45,614 nt of DNA from CAZPWF01 sp964590725 (GTDB lineage: Bacteria > Patescibacteriota > Saccharimonadia > Saccharimonadales > JACQNP01). Under the pieces are notes generated by a model, which was not told the DNA's origin, did no database searches, and saw only the letters and a program-made list of their open reading frames with translations. Positions 1 through 7,754 of the stretch are shown one piece after another. The stretch spans positions 1 through 45,614 of the forward strand of contig CAZPWF010000006.1 in the NCBI GenBank assembly GCA_964590725.1, given 5' to 3'. Position numbers and translations under genes: made by a program. Positions within the stretch are counted from its first letter, which is position 1. Every line of letters begins with the position of its first letter.

Positions 1-227
1 TGCGAGGCGTTCAAAAGATGATTGAGAATGAAGACTACTGTATGGACATACTCACACAGAGCCTAGCCATTCAAAAGTCTATCGGTTCGCTCAACAAGCT
101 AATTCTTGAAAACCATGTACGGACACACATCAAAGAAAATCTTAGTTCCAATTCAGAAGATGAACAAGAAAAAGCTGTTGCCGAGCTGCTTGCTCTATAT
201 GAGCTGACTAACGTTAGGAGTAAGTAA
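1..227 (+). CDS. CsoR/RcnR-family metal-sensing repressor (5' partial)
   Basis: The gene runs off the left edge; its frame is open from base 3. The visible part matches the last two helices of the CsoR/RcnR (DUF156) all-alpha repressors: an 'MIENEDYC' segment with the helix-2 Cys ligand, then 'ENHVRTH' in the next helix. In this family the protein binds operator DNA as a tetramer and lets go when metal binds, controlling adjacent metal-efflux genes. The second and third ligands here are His and His (H-x3-H), whereas copper sensors have His-x3-Cys. The pattern is therefore RcnR-like (Ni/Co) rather than CsoR-like. The stop is 2 nt before the next start and AGGAG lies inside its 3' end, so it heads an operon with the genes that follow. 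The family call is firm; the metal is open because the N-terminus (where RcnR has another His ligand) is missing. Confidence 0.85.
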   Translation, partial: RGVQKMIENEDYCMDILTQSLAIQKSIGSLNKLILENHVRTHIKENLSSNSEDEQEKAVAELLALYELTNVRSK

Positions 228-229
228 AC

Positions 230-598
230 GTGAAGTTGCTGACAGCCATTAAGCACTCACTCGTCTTTTTGGCTGTTGTTTTGCTCAATTCTATCAGCTT
301 TGCTGCACATACCTCTGCAATGAGCGCAATGTCGCACGAGATGAACGGTATGAGCCACAGCTCAAGCGATGCAACTTCTTGTGCTACCCTTTGCCGTACA
401 GCGGTTATCAACAAGGAAGATAACGTCATCAACGATGATGAAAGCGAAGACGATACTGAACCAGCGATACCATTTTATGCACAGGACCAACTGCTACTCA
501 CAGATGAAAAATCGGTTTCTCAACGCCTTTATGCGGCAGAAATAAAACCGCCGCCAAAGATACCAATTTACATACTCTACGGTGTTTTCAGAGCTTAG
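230..598 (+). CDS. Small exported His/Met/Cys-rich protein, putative periplasmic-side metal binder
   Basis: A 122-residue protein starting at GTG, chosen because AGGAG (216-220) sits 9 nt upstream. Residues 1-25 form a typical signal peptide or single anchor (basic start, hydrophobic core, 'SFAAH'). Residues 26-55 are packed with Met, His and Ser ('MSHEMNGMSH') followed by 'CATLC', which together look like a soft-metal binding patch. The centre is acidic and the tail Pro-rich. It lies between a metal-sensing regulator and a DUF305/CopB pair, so an extracytoplasmic copper or silver binding role is inferred. I do not recognise a named family. Confidence 0.6.
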   Translation: MKLLTAIKHSLVFLAVVLLNSISFAAHTSAMSAMSHEMNGMSHSSSDATSCATLCRTAVINKEDNVINDDESEDDTEPAIPFYAQDQLLLTDEKSVSQRLYAAEIKPPPKIPIYILYGVFRA

Positions 599-648
599 GA
601 TTTGTTTGTTAGTTCAAACAATACATTAAGCGTAACTTTGGAGAACCT

Positions 649-1314
649 ATGAAGAAGAAGAATATAATCATCGTGGCTATCGTCGCAACCGTGGCAGTTG
701 CAGGTGTCAGTATTTACGCCATAAGCAAAAACAACGACAACGGAATGATGGACGACAATATGATGAGCAACAACTCATCACAGCAATCATCAGCTGGTAC
801 GGTAGACAAAAACTCAGCTGAATATAAGATGTACAGCGAGCTGAAAGGCGAAGACTACGACAGAATGTTTCTAGCTAATATGATTGCTCATCATCAAGGT
901 GCAGTTGATATGGCAAACCTGGCACTAACCAACGCCAAGCATCAAGAGATTAAAGATATGGCAAATAACATCATATCTGCACAGACTAAAGAAATTAGTG
1001 ATATGCAAAGCTGGCAAACGGCTTGGGGATACCCTGCTAGTAGTGGCTCAATGATGGAAGACCACTCAGCAATGGGAATGATGAATGATATGGCTGGTAT
1101 GACCGACAAGCTCAAGGGTCTAACTGGCGATGCGTTTGATAAAGCATTCTTGTCGTCAATGATTGAGCACCATCAGTCGGCTATCAACATGGCTTATCCT
1201 GGTCAAACAAACGCACAACACAATGAAGTAAAAGCACTAACAATAGCTATTGTTGACGCACAAAGTAAGGAAATTGCTCAAATGAAGCAGTGGCAAAAGG
1301 ATTGGGGTTACTAA
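649..1314 (+). CDS. DUF305 protein with two DUF305 repeats
   Basis: 221 residues with an N-terminal membrane helix or signal (about residues 3-25) followed by a Met/Asn-rich linker ('NGMMDDNMMSNN'). Two DUF305 units follow, each with the hallmark double-His motif: 'MIAHHQGAVDMA' in the first and 'MIEHHQSAINMA' in the second. DUF305 is a four-helix, ferritin-like domain often found next to copper-resistance genes. The Met/His-rich loop between the repeats ('MMEDHSAMGMMNDMAGM') supports metal binding outside the membrane. GGAG lies before the ATG. The stop is 6 nt from the downstream ATPase, so the two are probably co-translated. Function beyond metal binding is not established for the family. 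Confidence 0.85.
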   Translation: MKKKNIIIVAIVATVAVAGVSIYAISKNNDNGMMDDNMMSNNSSQQSSAGTVDKNSAEYKMYSELKGEDYDRMFLANMIAHHQGAVDMANLALTNAKHQEIKDMANNIISAQTKEISDMQSWQTAWGYPASSGSMMEDHSAMGMMNDMAGMTDKLKGLTGDAFDKAFLSSMIEHHQSAINMAYPGQTNAQHNEVKALTIAIVDAQSKEIAQMKQWQKDWGY

Positions 1315-1320
1315 AAAACG

Positions 1321-3354
1321 ATGGAACACTCGCATCAAGCACACCAACACAGTGAACACCAAGAACACGATAAACACGCTGGTCACTCGGTAAAGATGTT
1401 TAAGGATAAGTTCTGGCTTAGCTTTGTACTGACTATACCCGTACTTGTATATTCGGAAATGATACAGCACTGGCTGAACTTTACGCCGCCTGCTTTTCCT
1501 GGCTCACAATATGTGCCATTTGTGTTGAGTACGTTCATCTTCTTTTACGGCGGTATGGTGTTCATAAAGGGTGCTTGGAGCGAACTAAAAGCCAAATTGC
1601 CAGGTATGATGACGCTCATCAGCCTGGCAATTATCACAGCTTACGTGTATAGCGTTGCAACACAGTTTTGGTTATCTGGCGATGGTTTCTTTTGGGAACT
1701 GGCAACTCTTATAACCATCATGTTGCTAGGTCACTGGCTAGAAATGGCATCTATTGCTAAAGCTGAAAATGCACTTGATGCAATATCGCAGCTGTTACCA
1801 GACAAAGCCGAGAAGTTAATCAGTGGTAAGCCTAAAAAAGTGCTCGTCAGTGAATTAAAAGTTGGCGACCTTGTTCTGATACGTCCCGGCTCAAGCATTC
1901 CAGTAGATGGTGAAATTACTGACGGTAAATCATCTGTGAATGAAGCAGCTATTACAGGCGAAAGCAAGCCAGCTAGTAAAGCAGTAGGCGATGAAGTAGT
2001 AGCTGGAACTGTTAATCAAGATGGTTCTTTGACAGTTAAAGTTACAAAGCTAGGCCAAGATACAGCACTTGCGGGAATAATGCGTTTGGTTGCTGAGGCA
2101 CAAAGTTCAAAATCTAATGTGCAGGTACTTGCCGACAAAGCGGCGTTTGCTCTAACCATCATTGCGATTGTGACGAGCTTACTAACCTTTATTTATTGGT
2201 TGGTAGTTAAAGATGCAGCATTTGCGCTCGAACGTTCAGTAACTGTTTTAATTATCGCTTGCCCCCATGCACTTGGACTGGCAGTGCCATTAGTAGTCTC
2301 AATATCTACAGCAATATCTGCTCGTAATGGTTTGTTGATTCGTAAGCGACTGGCTCTTGAGTCAGCCCGTAAGCTAGACTGGGTGTTGTTTGACAAGACA
2401 GGCACACTCACTAAAGGCGAACACGGTGTTACAGATATTTGGGCAACAAAAGATTATACCGAGGAAGACATCTTGCATCTAACGGCAAGCCTCGAACAAA
2501 ATAGCGAGCACATTGTAGGTAAAGGCATCGTTAATGAAGCACAGAAGCGGCATGTTCATTTAGATAAAGTTGAAGATTTTACTGCTCTGCCAGGACTCGG
2601 TGTAAAAGGTAAGTTGCATGGCAAAGATAATTTCATAGCAGCCAGTTACCGATACATTAAAGAAAATAATCTCAAGGTTCCAGCACATGTCGAGCAGTAT
2701 TCAAAACAAGCTGCTAAAGATGGCAAAACAGAGGTTTATCTAATAAAGGACGGTAAAGTGGTAGTTGGGGCTATCGCTCTGGCAGACGTTATTAGGGAAC
2801 AATCTAAGCAAACCATTGCTGCTCTCAAAGCAGAAGGGGTAAGGACTGCTATGGTAACTGGCGACAGCCAAGATGTAGCAGAGTATGTGGCAAAGCAGCT
2901 TGGCTTAGACCAGTATTTCGCGGAAGTGCGACCAGAAGACAAAGCTACTAAAGTCGAAGACTTACAGAAAAGTGGCAATAAGGTTGCATTTGTGGGTGAT
3001 GGCATAAATGATGCACCAGCACTTACAAAAGCTGACATTGGGTTGGCGATTGGAGCTGGAACAGATGTTGCAATTAAATCTGCTGACATTATTCTGGTCA
3101 AAAGCGATCCAAGAGACGTTTTGCGAGTTATACACCTGTCCAAAGCGACTTATCGCAAGATGATTCAAAATTTAGTATGGGCTACAGGCTATAACGTCGT
3201 TGCTATCCCACTTGCTGCTGGCGTTCTGTACTCGTCTGGCATATTACTATCTCCCGCTGTCGGCGCTGTCTTGATGTCATTGTCTACGGTAATCGTTGCT
3301 CTGAACGCACAGCTATTAAGGCGCGCTCATTACCATCCAGCACATAGTCACTAG
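1321..3354 (+). CDS. copB: P1B-type heavy-metal ATPase of the CPH (CopB-like) class
   Basis: A 677-residue ATP-driven metal exporter in the cytoplasmic membrane. Landmarks in order: a His-rich N-terminus (residues 2-22) instead of CxxC domains; transmembrane helices from about residue 30; the actuator motif TGES; the metal-site motif C314-P-H in the sixth helix; the phosphorylation motif DKTGT with Asp358; and the hinge GDGIND at 559-564. CPH plus a His-rich N-terminus defines the CopB-like P1B-3 group, which transports copper or silver. Length is normal for the family. It follows the DUF305 gene by 6 nt and ends with another His-rich tail ('HYHPAHSH'). The class is clear; Cu versus Ag is not decidable from sequence. 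Confidence 0.93.
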   Translation: MEHSHQAHQHSEHQEHDKHAGHSVKMFKDKFWLSFVLTIPVLVYSEMIQHWLNFTPPAFPGSQYVPFVLSTFIFFYGGMVFIKGAWSELKAKLPGMMTLISLAIITAYVYSVATQFWLSGDGFFWELATLITIMLLGHWLEMASIAKAENALDAISQLLPDKAEKLISGKPKKVLVSELKVGDLVLIRPGSSIPVDGEITDGKSSVNEAAITGESKPASKAVGDEVVAGTVNQDGSLTVKVTKLGQDTALAGIMRLVAEAQSSKSNVQVLADKAAFALTIIAIVTSLLTFIYWLVVKDAAFALERSVTVLIIACPHALGLAVPLVVSISTAISARNGLLIRKRLALESARKLDWVLFDKTGTLTKGEHGVTDIWATKDYTEEDILHLTASLEQNSEHIVGKGIVNEAQKRHVHLDKVEDFTALPGLGVKGKLHGKDNFIAASYRYIKENNLKVPAHVEQYSKQAAKDGKTEVYLIKDGKVVVGAIALADVIREQSKQTIAALKAEGVRTAMVTGDSQDVAEYVAKQLGLDQYFAEVRPEDKATKVEDLQKSGNKVAFVGDGINDAPALTKADIGLAIGAGTDVAIKSADIILVKSDPRDVLRVIHLSKATYRKMIQNLVWATGYNVVAIPLAAGVLYSSGILLSPAVGAVLMSLSTVIVALNAQLLRRAHYHPAHSH

Positions 3355-3509
3355 ATACAGTGAAATTAGAAAAAAGAATTAGGAGATAGTTTTAGGGTTA
3401 GCCAAATGGTTTTAATACTTGTAATTCTTGCGGCTTTATTGCTAATTTAGCTGTTCGCTACATTACTATTCGTAAAGCAACTAAGCCCGACAACTGATAG
3501 AATTACATT

Positions 3510-4400
3510 ATGTCTCACTCTCACAATGAAGAAACAAAAGACGGTGGTATAAAGTTTGGCCTTATCTTAAATAGTCTGTACACAGTTATTGAGTTTGGTT
3601 TTGGTATATTTACAGGGTCACTGGCTTTAATAGCTGATGCAACACACAACCTTACTGATACTTTTACTCTTACCGTTTCATTCATAGCTAACCGTCTAGC
3701 AAAACGTGAAGCAGACGAACGTAAGACGTTTGGTTATGGTAGGGCAACGATATTGGCTGCGTTATTGAACGCAACTGTGATGTTAGCAGTAGCTGGGTTT
3801 ATTATTTTTGAAGCTATCCAGCGCCTACGACACCCAGTACCCATTGAGGGTGGCATTGTAGCTGTCGTGGCTGCTTTCGGTATTATTGTTAATGGTTCTA
3901 TAGCTTATATACTTTCTAAAAACCGTAAAGATTTGAATATGCGGAGTGCCTTTGTAGACATGGCATTTGACGCATTGTCTTCGTTGGCTGCTGTGGTTTC
4001 TGGTTTGGTTATTTTCTTTACGGGCGCAAAGTACATAGATAGTATCGTTGGTCTTATTATTGCCGTGCTGCTAATCTACAACACCGTAAAAATCCTGAGA
4101 GAAGCTGTTCAGATTTTATTGGAGGGTACCCCTGCTGATTTGGATTTTACCGCTATTACAGAAGCTATTGCCAGTACAGACAAGGTAATGAAAGTAGATG
4201 ACATGCACGTTTGGGCTATTCGTTCTGGCTACAATGCTTTGAGCTGTCATATCGTCATTGACGAAAAGCTACTTCCACATAGCCGCGAAATTGTAGAAGC
4301 TGTTAAGTCACAACTACGAAATGACCATAATATACAACACGCTACCATTGAGGTTGAGCTAGAAGATTGTACAACGCACGAAGAACACGAGAAGCATTAA
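3510..4400 (+). CDS. Cation diffusion facilitator (CzcD/ZitB-like) metal efflux protein
   Basis: 296 residues: six predicted membrane helices (about residues 15-210), then a cytoplasmic ferredoxin-like domain ending in a His/Glu-rich tail. The family exchanges Zn2+ or a related divalent cation for protons. The helix-2 site reads HNLTD (HxxxD as in zinc CDFs). The helix-5 site reads DMAFD, where CzcD/ZitB proteins have HxxxD, so the tetrahedral site would be His-Asp-Asp-Asp. TAGAAT at 3498-3503 ends 6 nt before the ATG, suggesting a leaderless message separate from the copB operon. The 155 nt between copB and this gene hold no convincing gene. Confidence 0.9.
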   Translation: MSHSHNEETKDGGIKFGLILNSLYTVIEFGFGIFTGSLALIADATHNLTDTFTLTVSFIANRLAKREADERKTFGYGRATILAALLNATVMLAVAGFIIFEAIQRLRHPVPIEGGIVAVVAAFGIIVNGSIAYILSKNRKDLNMRSAFVDMAFDALSSLAAVVSGLVIFFTGAKYIDSIVGLIIAVLLIYNTVKILREAVQILLEGTPADLDFTAITEAIASTDKVMKVDDMHVWAIRSGYNALSCHIVIDEKLLPHSREIVEAVKSQLRNDHNIQHATIEVELEDCTTHEEHEKH

Positions 4401-4409
4401 GCTTATAGC

Positions 4410-5447
4410 CTAGCGATTTAACAAAATCCGCAGTCGTTCAAAAACTTCATCATAAGTTAAGACGACCGTACCACTAAGGTTGCGTCTGTAAAGTTCATAC
4501 GAACGTTTTTCAATAGATGACTTTAATGTAAAACAGTCACCGGCAACAACGTAAGTCGCAACATTGACTGCCTCAAACGGCTCTAAGCCACCCTGTAATG
4601 TAGTAAGATGCTTGAGTAAATTGTACTTATAATTCTGAACTTGTGTAACTGAACCTGAAAGTTGGGTTGAAGGCGGGTGGATTGAACGGTACACACTGGC
4701 AAGCAATGGAGTAACTGGTGTTTTAATCTCAAGTAACGCGGTGTTGGTGGTTTGCTTGTTAATTAGGCCAAAATCAACGGTCTTACCACCACTGCCAGAA
4801 GCATTTGTCCCGCCAGTGTACATTTTCGTTTGGTAAATAATTATAGGCTCGGCGCAGATGAGCGATAGTATCCATGGACGACCATTGAAAAACTTCTGCC
4901 AGTTTTCCTCATTGGCATCTGTTTTGTGTTCATCCCAATAAGTAAGAGCCGAGCGTATTCGTGCATTGAGAACTAGGTCATTAAAGCGAAGGGCGTTGTC
5001 CTTGCTTAGTTTGAAAAGCTCATCCAATAGGGCGTTGTCGTCTAAGCTATTTAGCAACTGTTCAAGTATTGGAGCTAATTCACGGGCACTTGGAACAAAG
5101 GTGGTGTTCGTTCGCCCCTTTTTAACAGCGTCTGCAATCTCGTTGATGTCCATAAGCCCCGAAACCAGTTTCGTTACAGAATCAGTGGATAGGTCTAAGC
5201 GATAGCCTTCGCCAGCTTTCAGCTTGCTTAGGGACTCTGTGCTATTGGTTACTCTCTCCCACTCGTCGGCTTTCCGTTTACGCTGGTATACAAAGCTGCC
5301 TTTGACCGAACCGTTTTTGGTAGCGTTATCGTGAATGATAGGTAAAAAGACCAAACGACGGGTGTCGTCCTCTGATTTCATGAGTTCAATAGGGTCACAC
5401 TCGGAGACGCCGATGAATACAGATGACACGTTAATGGGGTTGGCCAT
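4410..5447 (-). CDS. sduA: Shedu-type anti-phage nuclease (DUF4263, SduA-like)
   Basis: 345 residues. The C-terminal DUF4263 domain begins with 'NWQKFFNGRPWIL' (about residues 183-195), the family's entry motif. A PD-(D/E)XK nuclease core follows: D225 in 'VDFGLI', E241-I-K243 in 'LLEIKTP', and the Gln/Tyr helix 'SVTQVQNYK' near 266-274. Shedu proteins are single-gene defence systems in which the oligomeric nuclease attacks DNA during phage infection. The N-terminal ~180 residues vary in this family and probably carry sensing or regulation. TATAAT (5459-5454) ends 6 nt before the ATG, so the gene has its own near-leaderless promoter. It is convergent with the CDF gene. The family is well supported; activity is not shown by sequence. 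Confidence 0.85.
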   Translation of the reverse strand: MANPINVSSVFIGVSECDPIELMKSEDDTRRLVFLPIIHDNATKNGSVKGSFVYQRKRKADEWERVTNSTESLSKLKAGEGYRLDLSTDSVTKLVSGLMDINEIADAVKKGRTNTTFVPSARELAPILEQLLNSLDDNALLDELFKLSKDNALRFNDLVLNARIRSALTYWDEHKTDANEENWQKFFNGRPWILSLICAEPIIIYQTKMYTGGTNASGSGGKTVDFGLINKQTTNTALLEIKTPVTPLLASVYRSIHPPSTQLSGSVTQVQNYKYNLLKHLTTLQGGLEPFEAVNVATYVVAGDCFTLKSSIEKRSYELYRRNLSGTVVLTYDEVFERLRILLNR

Positions 5448-5834
5448 GAGGTCATTATACTAGCGAAACAACTTATGCACTAACCCTATTAAAGTGTCAA
5501 AATCCTTATGCTTGCAATAACCCTAAAGACTAGAGGCTAGACCTAACTCTGGCAAGCCGTTACCAAGAAATTCTTTAGCCAGGCGCAATTCTCTAGAAAT
5601 TTGTATAATAGCCTGGTAGCACTCTGTACGTAATACGTCAGGTAGGTGGTACCAAACAAAGTCCCCACCGTGTGTGGGGTTTTTGTTTGGTAGATTCGTG
5701 CAGTGAATCAAGCGCCGAAGGCGGGGCGGTGGAGCGATGACAAGTGCAGATGCTAGTATCGAGCATGCCGCAGTGGAAAAGGACGAAGTCCGCTATCCGT
5801 CCGGGGGTGCCATTGCTTTGCTACAATAGACCAA
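5448..5834. other. Intergenic region without a convincing gene; possible decayed or RNA-coding segment
   Basis: Two short open frames exist (5523-5711 minus, 62 codons; 5737-5829 plus, 30 codons), but neither has a recognisable domain, Shine-Dalgarno or promoter, and both are probably chance. The segment is richer in G+C from about 5700 to 5815 than the genes on either side and contains small hairpins (GGAC/GTCC near 5783). Its main structure is the inverted repeat described separately. Promoters lead outwards on both sides: TATAAT for the Shedu gene and TACAAT (5822-5827) for the next gene. It could be a remnant at the edge of the metal/defence segment, or a small RNA. Confidence 0.4.
5650..5692. 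repeat. 43-nt nested inverted repeat, terminator-like
   Basis: The outer arms TACCAAACAAA and TTTGTTTGGTA are perfect complements (11 bp). Inside them CCCCAC and GTGGGG form a second 6-bp stem with a CGTGT loop. On the plus strand the inner stem is followed by TTTTTG, as in an intrinsic terminator. On the minus strand the outer arm supplies AAAAACCCC instead. A GGTGG just upstream (5645-5649) could pair with the CCACC of the inner stem and compete with it. Confidence 0.6.
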
Positions 5835-6476
5835 ATGATACAAGTTATTCATTATCAAAATGAAACGATAGAAAAACCTCTAGAAGAAGATATATCTAAT
5901 TACTACGATGAGGTTCGTAAGATACTGCCCGCGCTGTCTGAAACTGTTCAAATTTATTTTAGTGATTATGGGATTATCCCGGAAAGTGGAATTGGAGGAT
6001 ATGCTTATTCCAAAAGCATAATTACTATTTCGCTTGACCCTGACTTTAAAGACAAAGAAAAACAATTAAATGAGATAAGACCAACCATTTTTCATGAGTC
6101 TTTTCATCAGTTCCAAAACTTTACTGGTGAAGGTCAACTTTACTCGGCTATAGAAAATTCTATATACGAAGGTATGGCAACTGTTTTTGAACGTGAATAT
6201 ACGGGCGTCTTTCAACCATATGGTGACTATCAACAAACATCGGAGACAAAATTAGAACAATGGATCGATGAACTAAAAAACATAAACGCCGAACATTTTA
6301 CTGATGAAAAGGTCTATCGTGATTGGAAATTTTACCACCAAGAATACAAAGAACGTTGGATATCCTACAAAGTTGGCACATGGATTGCCGACCAGGTGCT
6401 GGCAAAATACAAATTACACATAATTGATTTGAGTACAAAAACGGCTGCAGAGGTATTTAAGTTATTCATAAAATAG
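5835..6476 (+). CDS. Putative HExxH zinc protease (DUF2268-like)
   Basis: 213 residues, probably cytoplasmic: no signal peptide or membrane helix. The centre has 'HESFHQF' (HExxH zinc-binding and catalytic motif), followed about 25 residues later by 'EGMATVFE', which would supply the third zinc ligand, as in gluzincin-like and DUF2268 proteins. This resembles the Bacillus-type 'predicted Zn-dependent protease' families, but the substrate is unknown. TACAAT at 5822-5827 lies 7 nt before the ATG, so the message should be leaderless. It stands alone between the 5.5-kb intergenic region and the polysaccharide genes. Confidence 0.65.
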   Translation: MIQVIHYQNETIEKPLEEDISNYYDEVRKILPALSETVQIYFSDYGIIPESGIGGYAYSKSIITISLDPDFKDKEKQLNEIRPTIFHESFHQFQNFTGEGQLYSAIENSIYEGMATVFEREYTGVFQPYGDYQQTSETKLEQWIDELKNINAEHFTDEKVYRDWKFYHQEYKERWISYKVGTWIADQVLAKYKLHIIDLSTKTAAEVFKLFIK

Positions 6477-6568
6477 CGATATGTTTAGTAGCTTAAGTTG
6501 TTGATTGGTTGCTAAGTAGATCAATACTTATAGCATTCATAGATCGCAAAGAGTTATAATGAATATAT

Positions 6569-6880
6569 ATGTCAGATCAAAGAAATAAAACCGTTTCGGT
6601 ATTTCGATTACGTATTGGAATTGTTTTGTTAATGCTTTGGATGCTGCCTTTTTGGTGGTTCGGGCCAGGCATAGCAGAATTTCTGGGTATTAATACGCCA
6701 AAAGGCGTTTCTACGGTAACTTTTATAATTGTGGCTATTCAGACGGTAATTGGTATTATTGGTGCAGTAATAGCCGGAAAAGAAGTCACCGGAATAGTAA
6801 AAGGCACTAAAGTGAGAAAAATGCCAAAAAAAGTGTGGAGGATTTTGCGCAGCGGGAGCACTGATATTGAAAACTCCTAA
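6569..6880 (+). CDS. Small two-helix membrane protein of unknown function
   Basis: 103 residues with two membrane helices (about 16-38 and 48-70) and a basic cytoplasmic C-terminus ('KGTKVRKMPKKVWR'). No family recognised. TATAAT at 6555-6560 ends 8 nt before the ATG. The 3' end overlaps the glycosyltransferase start by 14 nt, so the two are translationally linked. A partner or regulator of envelope polysaccharide assembly is inferred from context only. Confidence 0.55.
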   Translation: MSDQRNKTVSVFRLRIGIVLLMLWMLPFWWFGPGIAEFLGINTPKGVSTVTFIIVAIQTVIGIIGAVIAGKEVTGIVKGTKVRKMPKKVWRILRSGSTDIENS

Positions 6881-7754
6881 AATTTCTGTAGTAATTCCTG
6901 CATATAATGAATCTAGATTTTTGCCTGACTGCCTAGAATCTTTGAATGTTCAAAAAACAAAACATCCTTTTGAAATTATTGTTGCCAACAACGGTAGCAC
7001 CGATTCCACGGTAAAGATTGCTCGTACATTTGGCGCAAGGGTTGTTACTGAGAAAACCAAGGGAGTTTGTTGGGCTCGTCAAGCAGGGCTCAAGGCTGCT
7101 AAGGGCGAGATTATAGTAACTACAGATGCAGACACGATTTTTAAATCAGACTGGTTAGCGAATATTGAAAAGAGTTTTGAAAGAAAAAAGCGAAGTGAAG
7201 TCGTTGCAGTTGCGGGTCCTGTCAGGTATATTGGTGGACCATTATGGGGTAGATCATGGGCGTATATATTGTTTGGATTCGTATATTTATGGTCTAAGAT
7301 TTTTGGTAGACCGCCGTATGTTTCTGCTTGTAATCTTGCATATAAGAAGTCCGCTTTCAGTGGATATAATACTGATTTGACTCAAGGCGGTGACGAGCTT
7401 GATGTCTTAAGAAGAATCAAAAAAAAGGGGAAAGTAGTTTTTTTACCAAACAATTACACCACTACTTCAAGCCGTCGCTTCGTTAGAGGTCTCTTGTATA
7501 ATTTATTCGTATCGTTATTAATATATTATGTATTGGATTATGCTGTAGGCCGTTTTACAAGAAGATCGCCATTTGGCAGCTGGCATGACTATAGAAACGA
7601 GATCGAACCAAGAACTCTTGCATTCGTTCAATTTATTGTTGTTACTGTTCTAGTTTTTAGTTTTTTGGTATTCACGGCTCCCGGACGATATGTTTACAGA
7701 CACGTTTATCATTATGTACGGACCGCACCGATCGAACTGAGAGAAAAATTTTGA
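6867..7754 (+). CDS. Family 2 glycosyltransferase with C-terminal membrane helices
   Basis: 295 residues starting at TTG inside the previous gene; this start gives the canonical 'PKISVVIPAYNE' opening. The GT-A fold motifs follow: 'ANNGSTDST' (nucleotide binding) and 'TTDADT' (the DxD metal/UDP-sugar site). Later 'GGDELDVLRRIKKKG' corresponds to the catalytic ED region and acceptor helix. Two hydrophobic segments (about residues 210-230 and 250-272) anchor it in the membrane. It adds sugar from a nucleotide donor to a lipid or polysaccharide acceptor. Its stop overlaps the start of a NodB deacetylase (TTGA), the usual pairing for synthesising and trimming an N-acetylated glycan. Confidence 0.88.
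   Translation: MKTPKISVVIPAYNESRFLPDCLESLNVQKTKHPFEIIVANNGSTDSTVKIARTFGARVVTEKTKGVCWARQAGLKAAKGEIIVTTDADTIFKSDWLANIEKSFERKKRSEVVAVAGPVRYIGGPLWGRSWAYILFGFVYLWSKIFGRPPYVSACNLAYKKSAFSGYNTDLTQGGDELDVLRRIKKKGKVVFLPNNYTTTSSRRFVRGLLYNLFVSLLIYYVLDYAVGRFTRRSPFGSWHDYRNEIEPRTLAFVQFIVVTVLVFSFLVFTAPGRYVYRHVYHYVRTAPIELREKF

Noticed and set aside
3406..3450. 14-codon hydrophobic ORF between copB and the CDF gene
   Set aside because: The AGGAG is too far upstream and there is no promoter or conservation evidence; not called.
5630..5692. A true T-box riboswitch
   Set aside because: The 'AGGTGGTACC' resemblance is partial: the conserved core continuation is missing, there is no recognisable stem I/specifier, and no aminoacyl-tRNA or amino-acid gene follows.
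5523..5711. 62-codon minus-strand ORF as a gene
   Set aside because: It has no promoter or Shine-Dalgarno, no recognisable domain, and its 5' part runs through the inverted repeat at 5650-5692; more likely chance or remnant.
5737..5829. 30-codon plus-strand ORF ending inside the promoter of the next gene
   Set aside because: It is too short, its only GGAG is 2 nt from the ATG, and its stop lies in the TACAAT box of the gene at 5835.
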